In this document: in pieces, positions 8,106 to 15,841 of the stretch
How the letters are laid out: each line of letters opens with the position of its first letter
Position numbering within the stretch: position 1 is the stretch's first letter
From: Paraburkholderia franconis
GTDB taxonomy: Bacteria; Pseudomonadota; Gammaproteobacteria; Burkholderiales; Burkholderiaceae
Length of the DNA stretch: 56,317 bases
Direction: 5' to 3'
NCBI RefSeq assembly: GCF_009362735.1
Contig: NZ_WHNP01000050.1
Coordinates: forward strand, 1 to 56,317
The notes under the pieces: model-generated
Seen by the model: the letters and a program-made list of their open reading frames with translations, nothing else
Databases searched by the model: none
Told to the model about the DNA's origin: nothing
Translations under genes and position numbers: made by a program

Positions 8106-10220
8106 TTACATGCCGAGCGCCGGATCGCTCATGCCCGGCTTGCCCGTCTCCACGTGACCAGCATAGCGGCGCACAAACGACGCGTCGCTATCGACAGTGA
8201 TCGTCAGATCGTACCAGCCGTACACGTGTCGCAGATCGAGGTACACGGTGTCGCTATCGCCGCCGCGAACCGTGTGCTTGACGGGACTGCCCGCATCGTA
8301 CGCATTGACGATCGTGAACTGGCAGCGCGCATTGCCGTCGTTCTTCAGACGCAGTTGCAAATTGCCGTTCTCGACATCGTAGCCTTCGACGACTTCCGGT
8401 TTCGCCTGATCGTGACTGTTCCAGAAATGCTGCGTCGTCTGCGTGCCGGCGAAGCGGCGCAGGAAGCCATTCGGTCCGTGCGCCGTGAAGTCGTATGTAC
8501 CATCGGCATTCACGTTGAGCTGATCGACAAGGCGCTTGTTCGCTTCGACCGTGTACGTGCGGGGCGCATTCGCGCTCATCGCCGCGAACACGAGGAAGTT
8601 CGCACCGGCCTTGCCCGTGTTGACGAAGCGCATCGACAGCTTGCCGCTGCTGCTGTCGTCGATACGCACGAACAGTTCGTACGGCACGGCGCGCGCGGGA
8701 CGCACGCCCTGTTCCTGCTTCGGCACCGAGCCGACGAGGGGCGGCACGGGAATATAGTCCGCGTGACGGTTCTGGTCCTGCGGCTTGTATGAGGTCGTCG
8801 ACGGCAGCGTCGGGAACGCATCGTTCGGATTGTCGAAGTTGAACGCCGACGTCATATCACCGCACACCGCGCGACGCCATGGCGTGATATTCGACTCCGA
8901 GAGGTTGTGCCCTTGCCCAAAGCGCTTCTCGATGAAGCGGATCACCGACGTGTGATCGAACACCTCCGAGCACACCCAGCCACCCTTCGACCATGGCGAC
9001 ACGACGAGCATCGGCACGCGCGGCCCGAGGCCGTACGGACCGGGCGCGTACTTGCCGCTGTTGCCGCCCGGATAGATTTCGTTTGTCGTATCGACGGTCG
9101 AGAGACCATCCGCCTTCGACGACGGCGCGAACGGCGGCGACACGTGATCGAAGAAGCCGTCGTTCTCGTCATAGTTGATGAGCAGCACGGTCTTGCTCCA
9201 CACGTCGGGGTTCGACGTGAGAATCTGCAAGACCTGATCGACGTACCACGCGCCGTAATTCGCAGGCCAGTTCGGGTGCTCGGAATATGCCTCGGGCGCG
9301 ACGATCCACGACACCTGCGGCAACTGGTTGCTCTGCACGTCCTGACGCAGCACGTCGAAATACGTACCGCCCGCCGACACGTTCGTGCCCCTGCGCGCCT
9401 TCTCGTACAGCGGACTGCCGGGCTGCGCGTTGCGATACTGGTTGAAGTAGAGCAGCGAGTTGTCGCCGTAATTGCCGATATACGGATTTTGCGTCCAGCC
9501 CCACGAGCCGTTTGCGTCCAGACCCGTGCCGATGTCCTGATAGATCTTCCACGAGATACCCGCGGCTTGCAGCACTTCCGGATACGTCGACCAGCCGTAG
9601 CCAAGCTCCGAGTTGTCGACCACGGGGCCGCCGCCCGAGCCGTCGTTGCCGACCCAACCGGTCCACATGTAGTAGCGGTTCGGATCGGTCGCGCCCATCA
9701 GCGAGCAGTGGTACGCGTCGCAGATCGTGAACGAATCAGCAAGCTGATAATGGAACGGGATGTCGTCGCGCGTGAGATACGCCATCGTCGTCGTGCCCTT
9801 GTTCGGCACCCACTGGTCGTTGCGGCCACTGTTCCACGCGCCATGCGTCGTGGGCCAGTCATGCGGCAGGTCTTGCAGGAACTGCAAGCCGAGATTCGGT
9901 GCGGTCGGACGGAACGGCAACACTTCGCCGACGCCGCCGAGCCCCGGCTGATGCCACACCGGCTTGCCGTTTGGCAGATTGATCGCGCGCGTATCGCCGA
10001 AGCCGCGCACGCCTTTGAGCGTGCCGAAGTAGTGGTCGAACGAACGGTTTTCCTGCATCAGCACAACGATGTGCTCGACGTCGCGGATGCTGCCCGTCTT
10101 GTTGTTGGCGGGAATCGCGAGCGCATTGCGGATGCCGAGGGGCAGCATGCTCAATGCAGTCGCGCTGCCGGCTGCTTGGGCGGCGGCGCGTAGGAAATCA
10201 CGGCGGTTCTTTGAGGTCAT
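8106..10220 (-). CDS. Phospholipase C, phosphocholine-specific type, Tat-exported
   Basis: A 704-aa secreted enzyme that hydrolyses phosphatidylcholine-type lipids. The N-terminus has a Tat signal (NRRDFLRAA followed by a hydrophobic stretch ending ALA near residue 35). The phosphoesterase domain begins with the family hallmark VEHIVVLMQENRSFDHYFG and runs to about residue 500, with LINYDENDGFFDHV as another conserved segment. Two C-terminal beta domains of the DUF756 type follow (about 515-600 and 610-690). Length and order match the PlcH/PlcN family. It lies 75 bp downstream of a poly-Gln lipoprotein gene on the same strand, probably in one operon. Whether the enzyme is haemolytic cannot be judged. 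Confidence 0.92.
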   Translation of the reverse strand: MTSKNRRDFLRAAAQAAGSATALSMLPLGIRNALAIPANNKTGSIRDVEHIVVLMQENRSFDHYFGTLKGVRGFGDTRAINLPNGKPVWHQPGLGGVGEVLPFRPTAPNLGLQFLQDLPHDWPTTHGAWNSGRNDQWVPNKGTTTMAYLTRDDIPFHYQLADSFTICDAYHCSLMGATDPNRYYMWTGWVGNDGSGGGPVVDNSELGYGWSTYPEVLQAAGISWKIYQDIGTGLDANGSWGWTQNPYIGNYGDNSLLYFNQYRNAQPGSPLYEKARRGTNVSAGGTYFDVLRQDVQSNQLPQVSWIVAPEAYSEHPNWPANYGAWYVDQVLQILTSNPDVWSKTVLLINYDENDGFFDHVSPPFAPSSKADGLSTVDTTNEIYPGGNSGKYAPGPYGLGPRVPMLVVSPWSKGGWVCSEVFDHTSVIRFIEKRFGQGHNLSESNITPWRRAVCGDMTSAFNFDNPNDAFPTLPSTTSYKPQDQNRHADYIPVPPLVGSVPKQEQGVRPARAVPYELFVRIDDSSSGKLSMRFVNTGKAGANFLVFAAMSANAPRTYTVEANKRLVDQLNVNADGTYDFTAHGPNGFLRRFAGTQTTQHFWNSHDQAKPEVVEGYDVENGNLQLRLKNDGNARCQFTIVNAYDAGSPVKHTVRGGDSDTVYLDLRHVYGWYDLTITVDSDASFVRRYAGHVETGKPGMSDPALGM

Positions 10221-10295
10221 GTTGGCTTCGATCGTGAAGAAAGAAACGGAAAGGGGCGGCTTCCATGCGGGGGCGGGAGCCGTGCTGGGCAGAAC

Positions 10296-10655
10296 TCAAT
10301 CGACGGTGTGAATCACGGGTGGTGCGAATACGACGGAATCCGCTGCGCTGGCGCCGCCGGCGGATGCGGCCTGTGACTGCGCGGATGTTGACTGCGGTGC
10401 TTGAAGCGAGGGGTTCGCGGGTGAAGCTGACTGCGATGGGACGGCGTTGAAGGTCGTCGCGAGGTGCGATTGCGGCTGACTCTGCGTCTGTTGTTGCTGT
10501 TGTTGCTGTTGTTGCTGTTGCTGCTGTGCTTGCGATGCATCGGTGGAGGCGCCGTTGCTGCATGCTGCAACCGCGATCGATGCAGCGACGACGGCGAGCG
10601 CAGGGCGTAAACGTCTGCGTCGCTGGCTACGTGCGGCGGCGTGCAGAGCGGGCAT
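10296..10655 (-). CDS. Small poly-glutamine lipoprotein upstream of phospholipase C
   Basis: A 119-aa predicted lipoprotein of unknown function. The N-terminus is basic, followed by a hydrophobic segment and a lipobox (IAVAAC, Cys near residue 32). After the cysteine come 13 consecutive glutamines, then a low-complexity Gln/Ser/Ala/Pro region with no recognisable domain. GGAGG lies four bases upstream of the ATG. The gene is just upstream of the phospholipase C gene on the same strand, so a role as a partner or chaperone is conceivable, but nothing in the sequence shows it. The low-complexity tail makes the reading frame less certain than a conserved gene; the lipobox and RBS are the main support. 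Confidence 0.6.
   Translation of the reverse strand: MPALHAAARSQRRRRLRPALAVVAASIAVAACSNGASTDASQAQQQQQQQQQQQQQTQSQPQSHLATTFNAVPSQSASPANPSLQAPQSTSAQSQAASAGGASAADSVVFAPPVIHTVD
10488..10526. repeat. CAA/CAG trinucleotide repeat encoding 13 glutamines
   Basis: On the minus strand, 13 consecutive CAG/CAA codons inside the lipoprotein gene. The codons form a (CAACAACAG)-like higher-order pattern, consistent with growth by slippage. Confidence 0.9.
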
Positions 10656-10810
10656 TCATCCTCCGGCGTCAGGGGTGAGAGCCGCGAAAGGATAGCCAGT
10701 GCGTATGTAGGTATTGTGAAGCGTGGATGGGGAGGGATACGGAAAAACGAGCAGAAAAGAAGCGTGCAGAAAGCGGCGGGAGAAGAACTGATTGGAAAGC
10801 GCGGACGGAA

Positions 10811-10835
10811 ATGCGCTGCATGAGATGCAGCGCAT
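10811..10835. repeat. Perfect 11-bp inverted repeat
   Basis: ATGCGCTGCAT at 10811-10821 and ATGCAGCGCAT at 10825-10835 form a perfect stem with a 3-base loop. No clear T-run follows on either strand, so it is not a typical intrinsic terminator. It lies 16 bp before the first copy of the 63-bp direct repeat. Confidence 0.75.
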
Positions 10836-10850
10836 ATTCCGTGTGACGGC

Positions 10851-11054
10851 TCAATGACTTGTGTGCGTTATCGGCACGTTGTCCACAGGGTTGGTCACGG
10901 ATTCTGTGGACAAAGCGTGTGTCAGGTTTAGCACGAACGAGAGTTCATCAACAGTGCGGCGGCGCGTGCATTGTGTCCAATTCGAACCGCATCAATGACT
11001 TGTCCGGGTCTTGCACGGGTTACTCACAACCTTGTGCACGGATTCTGTGGAGAA
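10851..11054. repeat. Pair of 63-bp imperfect direct repeats with DnaA-box-like motifs
   Basis: Copies at 10851-10913 and 10992-11054 align without gaps and match at 44 of 63 positions by hand count. Both start TCAATGACTTGT and end with CACGGATTCTGTGGA plus three or four more bases. Copy 1 contains TTGTCCACAG (10879-10888) facing its exact inverse CTGTGGACAA (10904-10913). TTGTCCACA differs by one base from the DnaA-box consensus TTATCCACA. Copy 2 has TTGTGCACG and ACTCACAA in corresponding places. The function is unknown. Confidence 0.7.
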
Positions 11055-11073
11055 CTTCAATGCAGCGTGTGCG

Positions 11074-11919
11074 CTATGCGTCGCTGTGCTTGTTGACGAA
11101 TGCGACGATCGCATCGTTGAGCGCTTGCGGCGCGTCGCGATGAGGCGAGTGTCCGCATTTGTCGAGTTTCGTCAGTTGCGTCTGCGGCGCGTGTTGCGCG
11201 ATGGTATCGATCTGCATCATCGTGCCGTAGTGATCGTCGTGACCTTGCACGGCGAGCAATGGGCAGTGAATGTGCTTTAGTTCATCGACGATGCTCCACG
11301 ATCGGAAGGCCACGCTCAGCCACACATCGTTCCAGCCATAGAACGCCGAATCGATGTCGTCGTGATAGCGGGCGAGCCTGCTGCGCAGGCCGGACTGTTC
11401 ATACGCCGTCTTCGCGTCGGCAATGCTTGCAACGGAAATGTCCTCGACGAAGACGTGCGGTGCAATGACGACGGCGCCCGCCAGTGCGTCGGGAAAGGCG
11501 GCAGCATAAAGCAGCGTGATCGATCCGCCGTCGCTGTGCCCGATCAGCCACATGCATTGCCGTTCGTGAGCGCTGATACCGAGTGCATCGAGCAACGCGG
11601 GCAGTACATCGCGGGCCTGCACTGACATGAAATCGACGGGCAGCTTGACATAGTGCGGACGCGGCGTCGAACGGCCGTAGCCGGGGCGCGAGTACACGAG
11701 ACCACGCATGCTGAGCCTGTCGCACAGCACCTGAGGCCAGTCTTTCCACATTGCGACCGACCCTAGCCCTTCGTGCAGGAACACGGCCAGCGGCGCATCG
11801 GTCAGATGCGCGTTGAGCCAGCAGTATTCGATCTCCAACGCGCCGCGTCGCGCATTGGCGGGCAATGCAATCGACGCACTCTTCGCGTCGTCGCGCAAGG
11901 TCGTAACAGGTTCGGACAT
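11074..11919 (-). CDS. Alpha/beta hydrolase of the benzoate (box) cluster
   Basis: A 281-aa alpha/beta-hydrolase fold protein. The nucleophile elbow GHSDGGS places the catalytic Ser near residue 129. A conserved GHDDHYG (acid region) and KCGHSPHRD (catalytic His) follow, and the HEGLGS oxyanion-loop motif lies near residue 49. ATG 11919 is chosen; a TTG at 11928 overlapping the bclA stop is also possible and would add three residues. It is the last gene of the DUF4863-bclA operon. Such hydrolases often accompany benzoyl-CoA clusters, where ester, thioester or ring-cleavage-product hydrolysis has been suggested. The substrate here is inference only. Confidence 0.85.
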   Translation of the reverse strand: MSEPVTTLRDDAKSASIALPANARRGALEIEYCWLNAHLTDAPLAVFLHEGLGSVAMWKDWPQVLCDRLSMRGLVYSRPGYGRSTPRPHYVKLPVDFMSVQARDVLPALLDALGISAHERQCMWLIGHSDGGSITLLYAAAFPDALAGAVVIAPHVFVEDISVASIADAKTAYEQSGLRSRLARYHDDIDSAFYGWNDVWLSVAFRSWSIVDELKHIHCPLLAVQGHDDHYGTMMQIDTIAQHAPQTQLTKLDKCGHSPHRDAPQALNDAIVAFVNKHSDA

Positions 11920-11924
11920 TCCGT

Positions 11925-13526
11925 TCAACAGCTGATTGGCTGTTCTCGCAGTTTGAAGCGTTGAATCTTACCCGTTGCCGTCTTCGGCAGATCGTCGACG
12001 AAGACGATATCACGCGGATACTTGTGCGGCGCCAGCTTGCCCTTGACGAACGACTTCAGTTCATCGGCGAGTGCATCACATGCATCGGCACTTTGCTTCA
12101 GCACGACGAATGCACGCGTTTTCACGAGACCACCATGATCGATGCCGACGACGGCCGCTTCGAGGACGGAAGGATGTTGCACGAGCACCATCTCGACCTC
12201 GACGGGCGATACATACTGTCCGCTGACTTTCAGCATGTCGTCGCTGCGGCCCGCGTACTGATAGCAGCCATTTGGCAGACGGCAATACTTGTCGCCGCTG
12301 CGGATCCATTCACCCAAAAACGTCGCGCGAGACTTCTCGCGATTGGACCAGTACATCAGCGCCGCGCTCGGTCCTTTGATGAACAGATCGCCCACTTCAC
12401 CGTCGGTCACGAGATGACCCGCTTCGTCACGCAACTCCACTTCATATCCGGGCACGGGACGGCCCGTCGTCCCGTATTCCACTTCACCTGCGCGATTCGA
12501 CAGGAAGATATGCAGCATCTCGGTCGAACCGATGCCATCGAGAATCTCGCAGCCGAAATGCGCGGTGAACCGTTCGCCGATCTCGCGCGGCAGCGCTTCG
12601 CCCGCTGACGCGCAGATGCGCATGGCGACCTGCTCGCGCGGCGGCAGATTGGGCGAGACCAGCATGTTCGCGTACAGCGTCGGCACGCCGTAAAAGATCG
12701 TCGGCCGATGCTCGACGAGGCGCCTGAAGATTGCGTCGGGCGTTGGCCGTTCGGCCATCAGCACGGCCGTTGCGCCGACCGAAAGCGGAAACGTCAGCGC
12801 ATTGCCGAGGCCATACGCAAAGAACAGCTTGGCGGCCGAGAACACGACATCCCGTTCGCTGATACCGAGTACCGGTTTCGCGTAAAGCTCGGCAGTCCAG
12901 TACAGGTTAGCGTGCGTGTGTACCGTGCCTTTCGGCTTCCCCGTCGAACCCGATGAGTACAGCCAGAACGCGATGTCGTCGCCGCTACATGCATTCGGTT
13001 TCAACATGGGTTCAGCGCCGTCGATCAACCGGTTCAACATGTATTCCGATGGCGGATCGACCTGCACCGGCTGCGAGGCGATCAGCAGGCAGCCATCGTG
13101 TTCCGCTTCGCGCATCGCCTTCTCGACGTTGGGAAGCAGTGCGCCCGATGCGATCACGGCGCGCGCGTGGCTGTGCGCGAGCATGTACAGATAGTCGGCG
13201 GCCGTGAGCAGCGTGTTCGCGACGACGGGCACGACGCCCGCGTACAGCGCGCCGAGAAACGCGATCGGCAGTTCTGCGGTGTCGAGCATGACGAGCAGGA
13301 TGCGCTCTTCGGGATGCACGCCGAGCGAGCGCAACGCGGTGGCGAAACGGCGCGCGCGGTCTTCGAGTTGCGCGTAGGTGACGACGCTCGCGTCGTCGAT
13401 GTAGGCGGGTTTGTCGGGGCGCACGTCGTTGAGGCGGAACAGATGCGACGCGAAGTTGAATTGCGCGGGCGGCGCTTCGACTTTTGGCGCGGGCTCGCTC
13501 GGGCGCGATTCCAGCAAGGCTTCCAT
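11925..13526 (-). CDS. bclA: Benzoate-CoA ligase
   Basis: A 533-aa member of the acyl-adenylate-forming (ANL) family, which activates benzoate with ATP and CoA to benzoyl-CoA, the entry step of the box pathway. Visible core motifs are the phosphate-binding loop YSSGSTGKPKG near residues 190-200, SAGEALP and GIGSTEMLHIF in the middle, the hinge GRSDDMLKVSGQYVSP near 430, and the C-terminal catalytic lysine in PKTATGKIQRFKL. Length is normal for benzoate-CoA ligases. An RBS (GGAGG) precedes the ATG. It is 63 bp downstream of the DUF4863 gene and adjoins the alpha/beta hydrolase gene. Aryl selectivity (for example 2-aminobenzoate or fluorobenzoate) cannot be read by eye; the box neighbours support benzoate. 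Confidence 0.93.
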   Translation of the reverse strand: MEALLESRPSEPAPKVEAPPAQFNFASHLFRLNDVRPDKPAYIDDASVVTYAQLEDRARRFATALRSLGVHPEERILLVMLDTAELPIAFLGALYAGVVPVVANTLLTAADYLYMLAHSHARAVIASGALLPNVEKAMREAEHDGCLLIASQPVQVDPPSEYMLNRLIDGAEPMLKPNACSGDDIAFWLYSSGSTGKPKGTVHTHANLYWTAELYAKPVLGISERDVVFSAAKLFFAYGLGNALTFPLSVGATAVLMAERPTPDAIFRRLVEHRPTIFYGVPTLYANMLVSPNLPPREQVAMRICASAGEALPREIGERFTAHFGCEILDGIGSTEMLHIFLSNRAGEVEYGTTGRPVPGYEVELRDEAGHLVTDGEVGDLFIKGPSAALMYWSNREKSRATFLGEWIRSGDKYCRLPNGCYQYAGRSDDMLKVSGQYVSPVEVEMVLVQHPSVLEAAVVGIDHGGLVKTRAFVVLKQSADACDALADELKSFVKGKLAPHKYPRDIVFVDDLPKTATGKIQRFKLREQPISC

Positions 13527-13589
13527 GTGTCCTCCGGCGTATTGAGGCGGCGTGCGTATGAGTGCAGGTGGGGCGCGGCTGGATGCCTA

Positions 13590-14069
13590 TCAGGCGCTCG
13601 ACGCGTCCTGTGTGAATTCGATTGCACCTTGCGGCAGCAGATACAGAACGAGTGCCTGTCCGTTCGCGACGGTCGGCCGATGTGCGCTGCCGGGTCCATA
13701 GACGCACCAGCCGGCCGGGTGGCCGTCGAATGTCGCGCCGTCGTTGAGCGGCATGATCAGATCGATTTCGCCATTCGGATGCATGTGATGCGGACCTGCA
13801 ATGTCCTGCATGTCGACGACGTCGACGGAAAAGCCGTGCGTGTCGGGTGTCGGCTTGATGATGCGGCCGTAACGGATGCCGTCGTGCTCGCGGTTGCACA
13901 GCCAGCCTTCGGCGACACCTGTGCGGCATGCGTTTGCAAGCTTGCGGTACGTATCGCTACCGGAAGGCCAGGTCGCGTCGAGCCATGCAGCCAGTGACGC
14001 GTCGATCGGACGGCCTGTGAGTTGCGCGGTAACGCTCACAATCAGACGCTGAAAGTCCTGAGTGGACAT
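13590..14069 (-). CDS. DUF4863 family protein (4-hydroxylaminobenzoate lyase-like)
   Basis: A 159-aa cytosolic protein that I recognise as DUF4863, a family that includes the PnbB-type 4-hydroxylaminobenzoate lyase. Features are an alpha-helical N-terminal 60 residues, then a cupin-like beta region with HHMHPNGEIDLIMP near residue 95 and GWCVYGPGSAHRP near 120, whose histidines and glutamate could bind a metal. It is the first gene of the minus-strand benzoate-CoA ligase operon. GGAGACA is the RBS. Its role in benzoate degradation is not established; handling of a reactive aromatic side product is a guess. The region immediately upstream is the 49-bp repeat array. Confidence 0.75.
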   Translation of the reverse strand: MSTQDFQRLIVSVTAQLTGRPIDASLAAWLDATWPSGSDTYRKLANACRTGVAEGWLCNREHDGIRYGRIIKPTPDTHGFSVDVVDMQDIAGPHHMHPNGEIDLIMPLNDGATFDGHPAGWCVYGPGSAHRPTVANGQALVLYLLPQGAIEFTQDASSA

Positions 14070-14083
14070 GCTTGTCTCCTGTG

Positions 14084-14480
14084 TCGACCGGAGTTAGCGC
14101 TTTAGCGCTTACTCCGGTCCCATGCAGAGCGGTCGACCGGAGTTAGCGCTTTGGCGCTTTACTCCGGTCGCATGCAGAGCGGTCGACGGGAGTTGGCGCT
14201 TTGGCGCTTGCTCCGGTCGCATGCAGAGCGGTCGACGGGAGTTGGCGCTTTGGCGCTTGCTCCGGTCGCATGCAGAGCGGTCGACGGGAGTTGGCGCTTT
14301 GGCGCTTGCTCCGGTCGCATGCAGAGCGGTCGACCGGAGTTGGCGCTTTGGCACAGACTCCCGTCGCATGCAAAGCATCAACGAAAGTTAGTGCATTAGC
14401 GCTTGTTCCCGTCCCATGCAGAGCACCGACCGAAGTTGGCGCTTTATCGCCTCACTCCGCTCTATGCATCCGCGGTCGAC
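14084..14480. repeat. Tandem array of about 49-bp palindromic units upstream of the bclA operon
   Basis: GTCGAC marks the start of units at 14084, 14132, 14182, 14231, 14280 and 14329, giving spacings of 48, 50, 49, 49 and 49 bp. Two to three decayed units continue to about 14480. Each unit contains a self-complementary core (for example ACCGGAGTTAGCGC, a short loop, then GCGCTTACTCCGGT with a mismatch) followed by a CATGCAGAGCG linker. Units 3 to 5 are almost identical. There are no unique spacers, so it is not a CRISPR. The array sits directly upstream of the DUF4863 start and inside the leader predicted from the promoter at 14677-14705. Confidence 0.9.
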
Positions 14481-14676
14481 CAGAGTCGGCGTGTCGACCC
14501 GGGTTCGCACCTTGGTGCGTATTCCGGCCCATGACCCACCCTGATCACATGCAAAATGGTTGCTGTCGACTGACACGCACCTTAGTTCATGTGGTGTTGC
14601 GACCGATCGTCTCCGATTTCGCCTATGCCGTCCGGACGAGGGCACGCGGCGTTGTTATTGCGTCAATATGCGGCGA

Positions 14677-14705
14677 AAATTAACCGTTCATCTCGTGCGT
14701 GTCAA
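14677..14705 (-). promoter_or_regulatory. Predicted sigma-70 promoter of the DUF4863-bclA-hydrolase operon
   Basis: On the minus strand: -35 TTGACA (14705-14700), 17-bp spacer, -10 TAATTT (14682-14677). This is the best promoter match in the region. Transcription would start near 14670, giving a leader of about 600 nt that contains the whole repeat array before the first start codon at 14069. Confidence 0.6.
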
Positions 14706-14715
14706 GCACTATAGT
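14687..14715 (+). promoter_or_regulatory. Possible boxR promoter, overlapping the divergent bclA promoter
   Basis: -10 TATAGT (14710-14715) with a weak -35 TTCATC (14687-14692) and 17-bp spacing. The start would be about 24 bp before the boxR ATG. The -35 region is interleaved with that of the minus-strand promoter, so a bound regulator could affect both. Confidence 0.4.
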
Positions 14716-14745
14716 ACATATACCTATGCGATGAGGGTCCGCAAC

Positions 14746-15708
14746 ATGAATCAAACTTACTCTGTCGTAACGGCCGGTGCGGCGCCGTCTCCGGGCGCCG
14801 ACGACGAGGCGCCGAAAGCCGAGCGCGAAGAGCGCGACCCGTTTCTGACGGCGATGGGCGAGCGCGTGCGTCTGCTACGCGCGCGGCGCGGCATGACGCG
14901 CAAGACGCTGGCGGCGGAAACGGGCCTGTCCGAGCGGCATCTGGCGAATCTCGAGTCAGGTTTGGGCAACGCGTCGGTGCTGGTGCTGCGGCAAATCGCG
15001 GCCACGCTGAACTGCCCGCTCGCCGAAGTGATCGGCGACGAAACCACGTCCTCCGCCGAATGGCTGCTGATCCGCGAACTGCTGCAGGGGCGTGACCAGG
15101 CGGCATTGCAGCGCGCCCGCGTTGCGCTGTCGGAGATGTTCGCGCAGGCCCCGCGCGATCCGCACCGGAAGGACCGCATCGCGTTGATCGGGTTGCGCGG
15201 CGCGGGCAAGTCGACGCTCGGCCGCATGCTCGCGCAGGAGCGCAAGGTGCCGTTCATCGAGATCACTCGCGTGATCGAGCAGATGGCGGGTTGCCCGCCG
15301 TCGGAGATCCACTCGCTGTACGGCGCGAGCGCTTATCGACGTTACGAGCAGCGCGCGCTCGAAGCCGTCATCGGCGAGCACGAGCGGGCTGTGATCGCGT
15401 CGCCGGGCGGGCTCGTGTCCGAGCCCGCCACGTTCAACATGCTGCTCGCGCACTGTTTCACCGTCTGGCTGCAGGCAAGCCCCGAGGAGCACATGCGCCG
15501 CGTCGTCGCGCAGGGCGATCTGCGGCCGATGGCGGGAAGCAAGGAGGCGATGGAGGATCTGAAGCGCATTCTCACGGGCCGCAGCGAACTGTACGGGCGC
15601 GCGGATATGAGCTTCGACACCAGCGAGCGCACGCTTGCCGACGCCTATCTGCAATTGCGCGACCGGCTTGCGGCGCGGCTCGCGGCCGAACTGGGCGACG
15701 AAGCATGA
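14746..15708 (+). CDS. boxR: BoxR-type transcriptional regulator (XRE HTH plus shikimate-kinase-like domain)
   Basis: A 320-aa regulator. Residues 37-90 form an XRE helix-turn-helix (MTRKTLAAETGLSERHLANL). Residues 145-315 form a shikimate-kinase-like domain with a P-loop GLRGAGKST at 149-157. This architecture is that of BzdR/BoxR, which repress benzoate genes and are released by benzoyl-CoA binding to the kinase-like domain. The ATG at 14746 has GAGGG eight to ten bases upstream; the longer open frame to 14560 lacks such support. It is followed by boxC 133 bp downstream with its own operator-like site, and diverges from the ligase operon. Benzoyl-CoA as effector is established for homologues and inferred here. 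Confidence 0.92.
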   Translation: MNQTYSVVTAGAAPSPGADDEAPKAEREERDPFLTAMGERVRLLRARRGMTRKTLAAETGLSERHLANLESGLGNASVLVLRQIAATLNCPLAEVIGDETTSSAEWLLIRELLQGRDQAALQRARVALSEMFAQAPRDPHRKDRIALIGLRGAGKSTLGRMLAQERKVPFIEITRVIEQMAGCPPSEIHSLYGASAYRRYEQRALEAVIGEHERAVIASPGGLVSEPATFNMLLAHCFTVWLQASPEEHMRRVVAQGDLRPMAGSKEAMEDLKRILTGRSELYGRADMSFDTSERTLADAYLQLRDRLAARLAAELGDEA

Positions 15709-15790
15709 TGCACTCGTGCTTCATCAGGCGGGGCTCGCCCGCCAGGGATAACCCGCGAACATGAATTAAAGTGCTTTACTTGGCTGTGAC

Positions 15791-15823
15791 GATGCATTAT
15801 TGTTCTTTTCAACAATCTGCATC
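15791..15823. promoter_or_regulatory. Candidate BoxR operator in the boxC promoter region
   Basis: An interrupted inverted repeat: GATGCA (15791-15796) faces TGCATC (15818-15823) and ATTGTT (15799-15804) faces AACAAT (15811-15816), around CTTTTC. TGCA half-sites are the reported core of operators for the related BzdR regulators. A plausible promoter (-35 CTTTAC, 18 bp, -10 TATTGT at 15798-15803) overlaps the left arm, so binding would block transcription. It lies 19 bp upstream of the boxC ATG. Confidence 0.55.
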
Positions 15824-15841
15824 CGCCTCAGGAGACGCCCC

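Larger units (their letters stand above)
10656..11073. other. Intergenic region of about 420 bp with repeats, no gene seen
   Basis: Lies between the start of the lipoprotein gene and the end of the alpha/beta hydrolase gene, both on the minus strand. It holds an 11-bp perfect inverted repeat and a 63-bp imperfect direct repeat, listed separately. Open frames here are short, overlap one another and lack family features. Confidence 0.7.
14070..14745. other. Divergent regulatory region between bclA operon and boxR
   Basis: A 676-bp gap. From left to right it holds the RBS of the DUF4863 gene, the 49-bp repeat array, about 190 bp of unremarkable sequence, and overlapping divergent promoters. Short open frames across the repeats are periodic translations of the repeat itself and are not genes. 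Confidence 0.8.

Noticed and set aside
8907..10193. 428-codon open frame on the plus strand within the phospholipase C region
   Set aside because: Antisense to a well-supported Tat-exported phospholipase C; Arg/Val/His-rich with no motif.
10641..10854. Small open frames on both strands
   Set aside because: They overlap each other, lack RBS and show biased, non-protein-like composition.
10851..11054. Chromosomal or plasmid replication origin
   Set aside because: Only a few one-mismatch DnaA-like motifs are present, with no AT-rich unwinding element and no dnaA, rep or par gene nearby.
14109..14399. Short proteins encoded by the 49-bp repeats
   Set aside because: All frames across the repeat give periodic Arg/Pro/Ala or Trp/Arg peptides with no RBS; they are translations of the repeat.
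14084..14480. CRISPR array
   Set aside because: The 49-bp units are contiguous with no unique spacers, and no cas genes are present.
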